From Tachypleus tridentatus (Eukaryota; Arthropoda; Merostomata; Xiphosura; Limulidae): 64,000 nucleotides of DNA. The stretch covers positions 32,911,771 through 32,975,770 of the forward strand of contig NW_027467782.1 in NCBI RefSeq assembly GCF_004210375.1. Reading direction: 5' to 3'. The notes beneath the pieces are model-generated. The model worked only from the letters and a program-made list of their open reading frames with translations, was not told the origin of the DNA and searched no databases. This document shows, in pieces, positions 10,713 through 21,437 of this stretch (position 1 is its first letter; each line of letters starts with the position of its first letter). The translations under genes and the position numbers were made by a program.

Positions 10713-11208
10713 ACAAATTTATTGGATACGCATGCGTTTTGGCGAAAATCCGATGTTTTCCTCCGTTTTCAAAGTGCACAACTTTTATTGTCATTTTGGT
10801 CTGACAATCAGTGCCTTAACACGTGTAACATCACATACTCTGAGCTTGTAACGTTATTACACATATTTCTCTTTAAAATAACAAAAATATCCCTTTTGCC
10901 TTTCTTTTTTTAAAGAGTATATTTATATATGGTGCCTTTGTTGTTAATATTTGCAATAATTTTATCAAGATACAAATAATAGTTGATACTATGGAATAAG
11001 AACCAGAATTTTATTTGATTAAGTAAGTGGTTCAAAAGTTGTATGAAGTTTAAAGTTAGGCAATTGAAAACAGATGTTTCATTTCAAAGAGAATAACTGA
11101 TATTTACCAGTAAGACAGGAGCATTATGCAGTGAAAACAATATTTTATTGTTAAAAAGGCTCCATTACCTACAAAGATTCATCAGAAATCCATCATCATA
11201 TCATATTA
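10713..11208. other. AT-rich DNA, nothing recognised
   Basis: Sequence between the hammerhead-like repeat and the left inverted-duplication arm. The short plus-strand frame at 10698-10913 shows no protein features. Confidence 0.45.
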
Positions 11209-12310
11209 TTTACAATAGGAAAATAATTAAATGTTCAAAAAAAATACCTTTCAAAATTATGTGAGAGTGTAGATGTTATCTTGTGTAATCATAGATAACT
11301 CAAATGATAAAATATTACACTTAAAATATCTTTAAAATTATTTTATAAACTGCTATAGTTTATGACTGTATATATACATATATGAAGTATAGTCAGTATA
11401 TACGTATTTTTTATCAAATTAGCACTAAAATGGTGAAAATGTTTTTATATTACATTTCTATAAAATGTGCAAATATTTGAAATTTACGTAATAACATTTT
11501 ATTGTGAAAATTATTTGTATTTTATCCAAAAAAATCACAAGCATAAGCAAAATAAGTAACTGAACAATTTAAAAATGTTTTCATCTTCAGTAATATTAGA
11601 CCCTTTGGCTCCCTGTTAATGGCCAGTGATCCCACAAGAATATATATGTGTGTGTATGAAATTTCCAAGAATGCTTCAAATGAATGTCCTAAATGAGTTG
11701 TATTATATGCTACAACAGCAGTTTCTTTGATACTATATTATCAATCAAAGACAAAAGCTTTAAGAATTAACATTTTCACTTAATCTGCTAAGTGTATTAC
11801 GTCTATTATTAATACTCTTAGGTAACATTTGAGGACTTAACTGACACCTAATAAAATTCAATTTAGATGTTAGAAAATTGCTCATACTGATGTCCAAGCC
11901 CCTAATGGCACAGCGGTATGTCTGCAGACTCACACCACTAAAATCTGGGTTTCGATGCCCCTGGTGGACAGAGCACAGATAGCCCATTGTGCAGCTTTGT
12001 GCTTAATTCTAAACAAACAAACTGATGTCCAACAAATATTCGAAATTTTGAATAACTTACAAGTTATTGTGTCACAAAATATTGTGAACTCAGATAATAA
12101 ATGAGCCATTTATCCCAGTCTCATACACACTTTGAAGAACTTTAAATTGTATTTGCAATAATTAACTTACAACTACCTCTACTACTAGTTTTGAGTTTGA
12201 TCAGCATCCGACATTGAATTTTAGCTTTACACATTTCATGGGTGTGAGCGCTAGTTCTAAAACTAATGCAATATCAAAAATTACAGATTAAAATCATATT
12301 AATTACTTAT
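11209..12310 (-). repeat. Left arm of a diverged inverted duplication
   Basis: Its reverse complement aligns along its length with 19438-21612, roughly 80-85% by eye with many small indels. Anchors include GTAATTAATATGATTTTAAT against 19442 onward, ACTTACAAGTTATTGT near 12060 against its complement near 19970, TTGGCTCCC with GGCCAGTGATCCC near 11620 against 20490-20510, and TATATACAGTCATAAACT against 21445. Both arms carry a family 2 SINE at the same site with the same target duplication, so the SINE predates the duplication. The arms lie about 7.1 kb apart. Confidence 0.85.
11899..12020 (+). mobile_element. Family 2 SINE in the left inverted arm, with target duplication
   Basis: Head GGCACAGCGGTATGTCTGC, box B region GGGTTTCGATGCCC, tail TTTGTGCTTAATTCTAAACA. 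The 12-bp duplication ACTGATGTCCAA lies at 11886-11897 and 12021-12032. The same element, inverted and with the same duplicated target, sits at 20066-20192. Confidence 0.85.
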
Positions 12311-13588
12311 CTTTTCTGTTCCCTTTGTTGTGAATTCTGAATGTATTTGTGTATAAAATTATATTTTAAAGCTATAGTTTTAGTTTTATTCAAAGAGAAA
12401 ATATATGATAACTTTACATAAGGTAAGTAAGCTTATACAGTGATTAAATGTATCTAGTAATAACACAATTAATAATCAACATCTCATTTACAATTCATTT
12501 AAAATAACTTAGGTGAATAAAGACATATAAATATTTAACTTACCAAAATCCATACATTAATGACATGAAATACTCAATTCTCCCATGTGTAAATAAGAGT
12601 AAAGCCACACAAATGACATCTGAGTCACAACTACCATAGGTATATCAACCAGATTTGAAGTGTGGTAAAGTTTATCAACATGTACCGGTCCCCTGGTAGA
12701 ACTGGTATCAACAGAAACAAAAGTATGAGAAGAGCAATTCTCTCCCAAAACAAACAACTTGGAAGCATGAAAAGTAGTGGAAAACTAAAACTCTTGAAAT
12801 GGTGTGGAATATGACAGGCTAAAATAAAAAGTGTTAAAAACAAAGAAAAACAGACTCCAAATGTCTTCTTATTGATTACATTCTTACTCAGAAACATTGT
12901 TTTACTGAAAAGAAGAAGAAATCAGTGGCTAAACCCATGAATCTAATTTCCTTAGAATTAGTCTGTATATAACGTTGAATTAAATTCCTGGAAAATCTTA
13001 CCAGTAGCATGTTTAGCTATAATGGGAATTTCTATCGTCAATACACTGATCATATATTACTGCAGCAGTAATTTGGTTTGTCAACATATTAGATACCCAG
13101 AGCTTTCATAAATGTGAACAAGTGACCTCAATGTAAGGCTCAGGAAAAAGAGGAAAATACCAAAGACAGGAATTTTGTTTCTTTTGTTGTTGTGGTTTTA
13201 CTTCTGAAAATATTTTTGACTATTTGAAAGCTGCAGGAATATTCTTCTATGATATCATATGTTTATTCTGGTTTATCAAGTGCAGTATGCAATAATTGAT
13301 TGAAATCCAAATTATTTATTAGATAAAAATTCATCTTGACCAAAAAATATAGAATTTAAACTTTTTATATTTGAAATGAAAGATATAAACCCTTAACAGA
13401 ATTAGATTTATCTACATTAATTTTTAAAAAGGTACAACTGAAGATTGTCATTTAAACTCTTAAAATGCTTCAGTAGTCTAACACTAATAATGCAAACACA
13501 GAAAACCATACAGTTGATTTAAAAAACCTTTATACTTTACATTTTTAGTAGATAATAGATACATAGATAAAAAAATAAACTACATTAC
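12311..13588. other. AT-rich DNA, nothing recognised
   Basis: It lies 3' of the ZC3H15-like exons on their strand, so the next exons of that gene would be expected here, but none was recognised. The minus-strand frames at 12557-12897 are compositionally like non-coding DNA. Confidence 0.45.
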
Positions 13589-13726
13589 CTTCATCTCTCA
13601 AGTCTACATAAATACTCTTCTTTTCACTCTTATTTTCAACATCATCGTGGGAAAACTTGCATTTGTCACCTTTCTTACACTGTCCTTACTTATAAAAAAC
13701 ATACAGTACAGATTTAGGATCAGTTC
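13589..13726 (-). pseudogene. ZC3H15 (DFRP1)-like pseudogene, CCCH zinc-finger exon
   Basis: Minus-strand exon of 138 nt between an acceptor (TTTTAATTTCAG) and a donor (GAAG/GTAATG). It encodes GTDPKSVLYVFYK, a stop (TAA at 13686-13688), then [14 protein letters not shown] and [13 protein letters not shown]. In ZC3H15 the first CCCH finger reads C-x7-C-x5-C-x3-H with the signature [10 protein letters not shown]. Here the spacing is kept, but the first Cys is Tyr (codon at 13701-13703) and a Gln codon has become the stop. ZC3H15 binds and stabilises the translational GTPase DRG1. Introns and splice sites survive, so this is a decayed gene duplicate, not a processed copy. A sequencing error could explain one lesion but hardly both. 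Confidence 0.85.
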
Positions 13727-15882
13727 CTGAAATTAAAATAGTTATATCACCTTTCTGCAAGAGATGAATAAAACTGAACTGTAGCCTTGTTGAGAGTAAC
13801 AAGATAAAACACTTCAATGCTGTGGTATGTGATTTACATTAAGCAGACTTTTATCACTTGTTTTGATTCACCCTAAGAATATCAGTGACCTAACTATTGA
13901 AAACACACAAAAAATTATGAAAACTCATTTAATATTAAAGATAGTTATGTACAGTATAATAATTCATGCTTTTAGTTAATATGTACACAATACTTGTACC
14001 ACACACTTGTTACATAAGTTGTTTTAATTTTTAAAGTTATAAAAACAGATAAAATGTACCAACATGCATTTTTAAAATGTATAAAAATAACATTCATTAA
14101 AGTTACAGTAATATAATAGCTTATGCTTTTTGTTGTGAATGAGTTTTAGCTACATAAATAATGTCATTGTACTTATAAAGCCAATTATTGTTGGTTAGTC
14201 ACAATTATCTACCTGATTTATGTCTCTGCTAAGTGTTATAACTACAGAACTCATATGGAATAAAACTGTATTTCTTTCCAACCACTCCGAAAGAAAATAT
14301 TTAACTCTCACTGATAAAGAATAAATATTTATAATTACAAGTTATACATTAGTACAATTTTAGTGCCAGACCTTAAAAAAAATAATGAAAATAAATATTT
14401 AGAACTTTAAATGGGTGAAATTGTAAACCTGATGTTCCACACTTTAGAAATTCTTTTATATATGACTAATGCTAAAAAAAATCCTCACTTATGTCAGGGA
14501 AATGTATCTCTAAAAGCAGAAAGCAAAGAGGTTCCATCTTTAAACACATTTAAGACTACATGTCAAGAGCAATATTAATATGGTAGAATACATCATGATG
14601 TATTTCAGTTTCTATATAATACATAAGGTATAAAAACCATAATAATTCTGGAAAGTATTTTAACTTTTCTTGAATAACTCAGTTTGAAAGATTCAACTTA
14701 TGTTATTTGCTATTTCTAAAAATAATATCTTAAAATCCTTTATCACCAACTTAGACAGCCAGATCATTGATGTATCCAAAGATAATCTGTATTAATAACA
14801 TTTTATGTAGTAATTCTTAAAAGTCTTCAGTTAACTATAAAATCCTATGTTTTTTAGTACTATTAAACCTCACATTGACATATTCTCCTGCTCATTTTAC
14901 ACCACTTCAAAACAAGCAAAAGCAACACTAGAAAAAAAGAAAATCTTTGTATTTATATGTTTACAAAACATGCCATATCAACATGTAGGAGAGGTTAAGT
15001 GATTAACAATATATCACATATTTCGTGATGACGAGAAACCAACTTGAAGTAAAAATGTATTTCAGGACAACTGTTGCAAACTCCTTCTTTGTTAATCTGG
15101 AGATGACCTAAGAAGGTCAAAACATTGTTCTCAATTTTGTTTTGGTATCACCAGTTGTCCTAAGATACATATCACATACTTGTTATGTTACTGGAAAGTG
15201 ATACAACAATGGGAATATACAAATTTCAGAATTTCCTGCTCACACTCTCTATTGAATTACATAGAAATAACTTATGAGAAAGCTAGTCTAATCTAGCATT
15301 TGTATTAGGTAAAATTAAAATAATAAACCTTTACACTCCATACAAAAATTATACTGCACAACAATTTTTTGAAATTTTTTGCTTCCTGAAAAGGTTTTGC
15401 TGATTGTGGCAGGTATCTGGTGGGAATGCACAAATATAGTTTTGGTTTTGCTTCATCAGTAGAAACTTTGAGAAATAGTCAGTTAACTGTTTACTGGCAA
15501 TAACTTATTTAATTGTGTTTATGTTTGTAATACACTATTAAGTTCAACATAATTAAAAGTGTTTTGCTCCTGATTTTGTTTGTATTCAATGTCCAGTGCA
15601 TCACGTTCCAGTGTTCAAGAGTAGTCAGCAAGCATTGACAAATTCCAGTTGCCCTGATATTGTTTTCCCATTGTAGCAAAACTGAAGATTTCAATGAAAT
15701 TATACGTAATGGGCAAATGTGGACGTGATTTTCATGATCAGCAGCCAAACATCTATAAGGAACAGTGTTCAAGAAGCAAAAACTTTGTTGTGCAGTGTTA
15801 TCTAACATTAACTTCATTCTCCACAAGCAAGGAAAGGTGACAGAAAAAAACCTATTTCTTAATATAAAGAGTAGTATTTTAC
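13727..15882 (-). other. Putative intron of the ZC3H15-like pseudogene
   Basis: About 2.16 kb between two exons whose phases agree (upstream exon ends with one base, G; downstream exon starts with GA to complete GGA). It contains the hammerhead-like repeat at 15055-15170. At 15510-15710, read on the minus strand, there is a short decayed coding-like stretch (for example NWNLSMLADYS, TLERDALDIEYK). It may be a transposon remnant, but I cannot name the family. Confidence 0.6.
15055..15170 (+). ncRNA. Repeat with degenerate hammerhead-ribozyme-like core (copy 2)
   Basis: Core at 15097-15122: CTGGAGA, T, GACC, loop TAAGAA, GGTC, AAAA, then CATTG. Stem II is intact, but both conserved core segments carry one change (CTGGAGA for CTGANGA; AAAA for GAAA). 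The element is enclosed by a 19-bp inverted repeat: 15055-15073 (ATGTATTTCAGGACAACTG) pairs with 15152-15170, 17 of 19 positions matching. This could form a long closing stem. It is related to 10562-10712 but is probably inactive. Confidence 0.4.
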
Positions 15883-15970
15883 CTTTCTCATCTTTCTGTG
15901 TTGTTACAGATTTTAATGTCAAGTTCAGGTCCTCAATTTCCTTCTTTTTTCTTCCTACTTGTTGATCTAC
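15883..15970 (-). pseudogene. ZC3H15 (DFRP1)-like pseudogene, upstream coiled-coil exon
   Basis: Minus-strand exon of 88 nt flanked by an acceptor (ATTACCTTAG) and a donor (GAGAAAG/GTAAAATA). It reads VDQQVGRKKKEIEDLNLTLK and SVTTQKDEK without stops. In ZC3H15 the same kind of segment (KKKE-x-ELN-x-LFKPV, then QK-x-xKGADPKS) directly precedes the first CCCH finger, and here it precedes the exon at 13589-13726 in matching phase. The residue pattern and order make the assignment firm. The N-terminal exons, with the family's conserved DKTFGLKNKKG-type segment, were not found between 15971 and 19440. Confidence 0.8.
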
Positions 15971-16610
15971 CTAAGGTAATGTGAGTAGAGGGTGATTACT
16001 CTTATATTACCAACAATTTGTTTGAACCTTTGTATCAATAACTTTAATAAACATGGCATACTATTTCACTGATTAAGTAAACAAATTATGCATTACAAAG
16101 ATAATTAGAGTTTTAAAATATTCAAAACATATTATGTAATAAATGTTCATTAAAAATAAAGAAAATGTGACAGCTGTTAAGATGAAAATTACACTTTATG
16201 AATTTGACATTAATGTGGTACTTTATAAGATAACTATATGGAAGTATTATTTTACACAGCCTTTCATACTGTTTTTCTTCATACTTTTCTACAGACAATG
16301 TTGATGATAATTATGAAATTACAAAGTGTTAAAGACATGTTAAAAGGTCAACAGAAAATTCTGCAGTTTCAAACACTGGTAAAAGTTAAGGTAGCCTTGG
16401 ATACCTTGTTTGACTAATATTTTGAATGCTAATGCACTGTCTTCTCATAAGTTTATAAGAACTGACCACACCTTTTCAGCATGATATTAAAGCAGTAAAA
16501 TGAAGTAAATAACACCCAGAATTTGCCTTTATCAGACCCAACTTAAATTCATCTGATCTATTTAGGATGTGTGTGTGTTGGTGTGCATCACCACTGAATA
16601 TACCCCAAAT
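15971..16610. other. AT-rich DNA, nothing recognised
   Basis: Upstream of the ZC3H15-like exons on their strand. No further exon was seen. Confidence 0.4.
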
Positions 16611-16970
16611 CAGTCATTTTCTGACCTCAACAAAGTATTTGGTTATTTCAAAATCAGATTTGATACACTAGCCAAAGAATACTATAAAAAAACAGAAACA
16701 AGAAACAGTCTCATCTTTACCTGACACACCATCTCATGTGCACCAGACAAAACAATATCATCAAACAAGAAGCATCACAATGTAATTGAAAAAACAATTA
16801 GTCAACATGACTGTAATCCATCATTACTACACAACCTGTGTGAGGAAATTAGTTACTCACACAATCAGCAGAACTTCACAAGTAGCATGGAAATTTCTAA
16901 GGCAGACATAAAGACAGCTTTCTGTGCAAGATGTGAACTGCCTCTAAAAAGATTAATTTTTGATTACTGA
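16611..16970 (+). pseudogene. Decayed reading frame of unknown family
   Basis: The plus-strand frame starting CAG at 16611 is open for 119 codons except for one internal TGA (codon 38), in DNA where stops are frequent. Residues include DLNKVFGYFKIRFDTLAKEY early on, and SLLHNLCEEISYS and TAFCARCELPLKRLIFDY near the end. The C-x2-C pair could be part of a zinc site. I do not recognise the family. It may be a dead retrocopy or a chance open frame. Confidence 0.25.
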
Positions 16971-17532
16971 ATATTGAAGATGGTAATAATTGGACACACA
17001 AGTTGATTATTTTCATAAAATTAATTGATTACTTTGCATGAAACTAACTCATGTATCAATTCTCATTCTGATTAAGAAATTTTGAAATTTAACCATGAAT
17101 TTTGCAACAAGTTATTTTATGGTCTGGCCTAAAGCTAAGCAATGTAAATCTAATTCAGATAGTCAAAGTGAGAGAAAAATAGTGCCTCCATCAACACAGA
17201 TAACAATTTATTTTAGTTTCTGTTCATATACATTAAAATTACAAATGGTTGATATAAATAAATCAACTTTTTTTAGACTGTTTGCAAATTTTTAACACTG
17301 CTTCCACAGGCCAGACACCCAGGATTTGTGCTGAATGGCTATCCTTAATAAATAAAATCATTCTAGAATGAGCTAAAACTCACTTTTAGAGTTTTCTGGT
17401 TGAACAAAAATCTCCTACAAAGTTTTATGAAAAAAATATGCAGATTTAGTAATGCTATTGAAAGTTTTTGACTCCCATAGTACACAGTAGTAAACTTGGA
17501 AGATGTGTATGTTATGTTATTAACTATTTGTT
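16971..17532. other. AT-rich DNA, nothing recognised
   Basis: No supported feature. The short plus-strand frame at 17095-17295 has no protein character. Confidence 0.4.
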
Positions 17533-17985
17533 CTCATTCTTGCTCTTTGTTTTCAGAGTAGGTACAAAGGCCATGACCTTCACATCAGTGGGATAATTCT
17601 CATCTAGCTATTTCAAAAGTTTGTTCTTCAATCTATCTTTCATTTCTTTAAACATCATTGACTAGAATATCAGTGCAAGTATAACTTTTTCTGGCAAAAC
17701 TTGTTGCACATTATTGGCATATGAGAATAGTTTTGTATCATCAGATTTAATTGTATTTCCAGTCATGTTCATAAGATCATCTGGATCTCCTGGAAGTAAT
17801 GTAGTACTAAAAATCCTTAATCCTGCCATGCAGAATGCAAGCAATCAACTGTTCTTTTCAAGAGCACTGAAACTTGATGCTTTTCATCGAGCTTCTTGAT
17901 TTGGAAAGTTTAATGTTGTTGTGCATTCAATACCAAATTGAATCGGCATTGCTCCTGTGCCATGTTGAAATACCACAACGTCTTG
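17533..17985 (-). pseudogene. Decayed coding sequence of unknown family
   Basis: One minus-strand frame gives protein-like text over about 150 codons with four in-frame stops. It begins near 17985 with VVFQHGTGAMPIQFGIEC and continues with TTTLNFPNQEAR, stop, KASSFSALEKNS, stop, then LLPGDPDDLMNMTGNTIKSD. Near 17600 come MMFKEMKDRLKNKLLK, stop, and DENYPTDVKVMAFVPTLK. Further frame-shifted pieces lie toward 18420. The 179-codon open frame on the opposite strand (17874-18413) looks like its antisense shadow. I do not recognise the protein. A dead retrocopy or gene fragment is likely. Confidence 0.5.
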
Positions 17986-17999
17986 CTTTTACACTTCAA

Positions 18000-19437
18000 T
18001 TTTGGATTATCTGCATCATTCATTCAGTGTCACAAACTCCATGGGATCCTCAAGTTCTGCTAGACATTTCGTCTTCATCACTCTCCAGTGGAATAGATGA
18101 ATCAGTCCTTTATTTTCTCTTTCTTCATACTTTTAAATTACCTTGCAGTTCTTTCACACCTGTTTTTTATGCAATTTTGACCTCTAAGTCTGAACCATTA
18201 CATCTACACTGTCACTTTGAACTTACAAGTCACTTTCTTCTTTTCCTGTATCAATGTTACTTTATCAATACAGGATCAGCACACTTAATCACTGAATGTT
18301 GTAGCATGTTGACATCTGTTTTGTGGCCAGCTGTAGATCAAATTTTCACAAAGTGTGCAACAGTTATCTGTATTTTGGCCAATCAGGTTTTGGTAAAGGT
18401 ATCAACCAATTAACTAAAGATCCGAAGTGACTGCAAAGTGCAATTATCTACCCATGCTGTTTTTGGTCTTGTATCTGAATTTGATTTAATGAAAAACTAT
18501 TTAATATTATAAAAACTAGTTTTTCATAGTTTAAAACTTGCACATAAAGAGTCATTAATACAATTAAGTTATAAAGAGAAGTACTTGCCCTGTTAAGTGC
18601 TCTTGAAGCTTTACTAGTTGCTTCACGTGTACAAGTGACAGTAAGAATAAAACCATAATAACCTGTAGGACTCACTCAACCACTAGAAATACCTTTTTCT
18701 GATTACAATAGAGCCACAATTCAAAGCACGTTTTTCACCATTGCCTTTAAAGTCTAAAAATTGTAAATTTACAATTTATGTAGTCCCAACTTATAAGTTA
18801 TATACTAATAATTTCATTTTAAAATGTTGTCCAAATCTACTTACATAATTCGGCAGACACTACTTGTAATGAGAATGAACAATTATTAATTATGTGGTTA
18901 ACTAACTCGTTTTCGTATTAACCCTCACAGACCAGCATTAGGCTTAGCAGCTACGATAAATTCAAGTTACAGTACATTTTTACAAGTACAAATATTGCAC
19001 TGGTTAACATTTACAATGTCCTTGTACACGACAATAAAATTTAAATATGTTTCACTTTTTTCTTCTTGTAAATTTTCTTTTCTGATTCGTTTGATTTTTC
19101 CTTGGGGTGATCACTTCACATAAATAAATCTATAAACATTTTACTGCATCATATCTTTTAACCCCAACGTATTGAATGCAATATTTTGCTTGCAAATTGT
19201 CAGTGACCTGCGTAGTAAGCTACATGTGTTATCAAGCGACCTCTACAACTCCAAAAAAGTGCCAAGCGAATCTGCAAGAAAATTCTCGTCATATTAAGAA
19301 TATTAAAAAGCTTATGTATGCTTATATTCTTGTCATTGTTAGTAGAATAGAATATTTTGTAATTCTAGCGGTATTATGAGGTTAAAAGGTGACAAATAGG
19401 ACTTGGATGATATCACAATAGTTGTCTCCAGATCCTA
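18000..19437. other. Mostly unannotated DNA between pseudogene and right inverted arm
   Basis: 18000-18420 probably holds frame-shifted upstream parts of the decayed minus-strand coding sequence. 18420-19437 shows no recognised exon. It ends AGATCCTAAG/GTAAGT at 19437, a consensus 5' splice site lying exactly at the inner edge of the right inverted arm. Confidence 0.35.
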
Positions 19438-19512
19438 AGGTAAGTAATTAATGTGATTGTAATCTGTAATGTTTAATATTGCATTAGTACTAAAACTGGC
19501 TCATGCCACGAA

Positions 19513-19780
19513 GGCCGGCATGGCCTAGCGTAAAGCGTGTGACTCGTATACGAGGGTGGGTTGCGCCAGCGTCAGCGCTAAACATGCTACGCCTCCAGCC
19601 GTGGGGTGTATAATGTTACGGTCAATCCCACTATTCGTTGGTAAAGAGTAGCCCAAGAGTTGGCGGTGGGTGGTGATGACTAGCTGCCTTCCCTCTAGTC
19701 TTACACTGCTAAATTAGGGACGGCTAGCACAGATAGCCCTCAGTAGCTTTGTGCGAAATTCCCAAACAAACAAACAAATG
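19513..19780 (+). mobile_element. tRNA-derived SINE, family 1, young insertion in right arm
   Basis: The head GGCCGGCATGGCCTAGCG is followed by a decayed box B region. The body is intact to TTTGTGCGAAATTCCC with a CAAACAAACAAA tail. The left arm lacks it at the equivalent site (near 12246), so it inserted after the duplication. A short flanking repeat (ATGCC-CAC at both sides) may be the target duplication. Confidence 0.85.
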
Positions 19781-20065
19781 CCCACAAAATGTGTAAAGCT
19801 AAAATTCTCGTCGGATGTTGATCAAAGCTGGTAGTAGCGGTAGTTGTGAGTTTATTATTGCAATTACAAACTATAAATTAAAGTACTTCAAAGTGTATAT
19901 GAGATTGGGATAAATGGCTCATTTATTATTTGAGTTCATATTGTTTTGTGATACAATAACTTGTAAGTTACTCAAAATTTCGAATAGAAAGACTTACATT
20001 TTCAAAGCAGTATAGTTTTGTAATAAACTTTTCAAATTCCGAGTGAAAATTCGTTGGATATCAGT

Positions 20066-20192
20066 TTGTTTGTTTGTTCAGAATTAAGCACAAAGCTGCA
20101 CAATGGGCTATCTGTGCTCTGCCTACCATGGGCTTCGAAACCCTGGTTTTAGTGGTGTGAGCCTGCAAACAAACCGCTGTACCATTTGAGGC
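20066..20192 (-). mobile_element. Family 2 SINE in the right inverted arm
   Basis: Inverse counterpart of 11899-12020. The flanking duplication TTGGAyATCAGT lies at 20054-20065 and 20193-20204 and corresponds to ACTGATGTCCAA on the other arm. The shared target duplication shows one ancestral insertion. Confidence 0.85.
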
Positions 20193-20425
20193 TTGGACAT
20201 CAGTATGAGCACCTTTCTAAAATCTAAATTGTATTTCATTAGGTGTCAATTAAGTCCTAAAACGTAACCTTAAGAATATTAACAATAGAAATAATACATT
20301 TAGCAGATTAAAAATAAAATATTAGTTCTTAAAGCTATAGTCTTTGATTGACAATGTAGTACCAAAGAAACTGCTGTTGTGGCATATAACACAATTCATT
20401 AAGGATGTTCATTCGAAGCATTCAA

Positions 20426-20428
<3 letters not shown>

Positions 20429-20472
<44 letters not shown>

Positions 20473-20480
20473 CATACATT
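20429..20480. repeat. (CA)n/(TA)n microsatellite
   Basis: Sixteen CA units are followed by a short TA and ATAC tract. The other inverted arm has only a short (TG)n at the matching place (near 11650), so the tract expanded after the duplication. Confidence 0.95.
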
Positions 20481-20747
20481 CTTTTGGGATCACTGGCCAT
20501 TAATAGGAAGCCAAAGGGTCTGATAATAATGAAGATGAAAAAAGTTCTTAAACTGTTCAGTTACTTATTTTGCTTATGCTTGTGACGTTTTGGATAAAAT
20601 ACATATAATTTTCACAATAAAGATTATTACTTAAATCTCAAATATTTGCGTATTTTATACAAATTTATTATAAAAACATTTTCATCATTTCAGTGTTGAG
20701 TTGATAAAAATACACATGTACTGATTATACTTTATATATGTATATAT

Positions 20748-20968
20748 TTGTTTGTTTGTTTTGAATTTCGTGCAAAACTGCTCGAGGGCTATCTGCGCTA
20801 GACATTCCTAATTTAGCAGTTTAAGACTAGAGGGAAGGCAGCTAGTCATCACCACCCAGCGTAACTTTTGGGCTAATATTTTACCAACGAATAATGGGAT
20901 TGACCGTCACATTATAACCTTCCCACGGTTAAAAGGGCGAGCATGTTTAATGTGACGGGGACTCTCAA
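20748..20968 (-). mobile_element. tRNA-derived SINE, family 1, head truncated
   Basis: A TTTGTTTGTTTGTTTTGAAT tail and body are present. The copy stops shortly after AATGTGACGGGGACT, before box A. The missing head lies roughly where the next SINE fragment (21294-21437) has one, but the two overlap in the middle and so are separate copies. Confidence 0.82.
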
Positions 20969-21293
20969 AGTAATTACAGGTATTAGAAAATATTTCTTCT
21001 GTCTGGTGATAAGGAGGGTGAGAAACTTCAAATTCAGAAATAATCCACAGTACAAATGACTCAATAAAGGAAAATGAATACTGAATACTACATGTTGTCT
21101 TCGTTTCTTTGTATCAGAAACATTCACGCTGAAAAGTAAAACAACAAAATATGTTTTGTGAGGTGGATAGACTTAAAAGTACATTATTTTGTTATTTTGC
21201 TTCTCTTGTACTCCTGGAAGGTTCTACATTTATGTTATTTCCTCTGAGACCTGAATATCCACCTTGGTGTTTGCCTTATATGGAGACTGCTAC
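20969..21293. other. Inserted DNA absent from the left inverted arm
   Basis: This block lies between two truncated SINEs and has no counterpart in 11209-12310. It is therefore an insertion or part of a composite insertion. It contains a plus-strand frame from 21151 that runs into the next SINE and a minus-strand frame at 20912-21127. Neither has recognisable domains. Confidence 0.4.
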
Positions 21294-21437
21294 TCCTTTA
21301 CCAACGAATAGTGGGATTGACTGTAACATTATAAAGCCCCATGGCTGGGTGGGCGGCGTGTTTGGTGTGACGGGATTATTTACCCGTGACCCTCGGATTC
21401 GAGTCGAACACCTTAACACGCTTGGCCATGTCGGACC
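21294..21437 (-). mobile_element. tRNA-derived SINE, family 1, tail truncated
   Basis: Body from TTTACCAACGAATAGTGGG through the box B complement (ACCCGTGACCCTCGGATTCG) to the head complement CTTGGCCATGTCGGACC. The tail half is missing. Confidence 0.82.

Noticed and set aside
12631-12897. N-terminal ZC3H15 exon, because of the text NKKTFGV on the minus strand
   Set aside because: Similarity stops after about five residues, and it lies downstream of the zinc-finger exon, the wrong order for that gene.
17874-18413. Plus-strand 179-codon gene
   Set aside because: It is rich in Leu, Phe and Cys and overlaps decayed coding text on the other strand. It looks like an antisense shadow.
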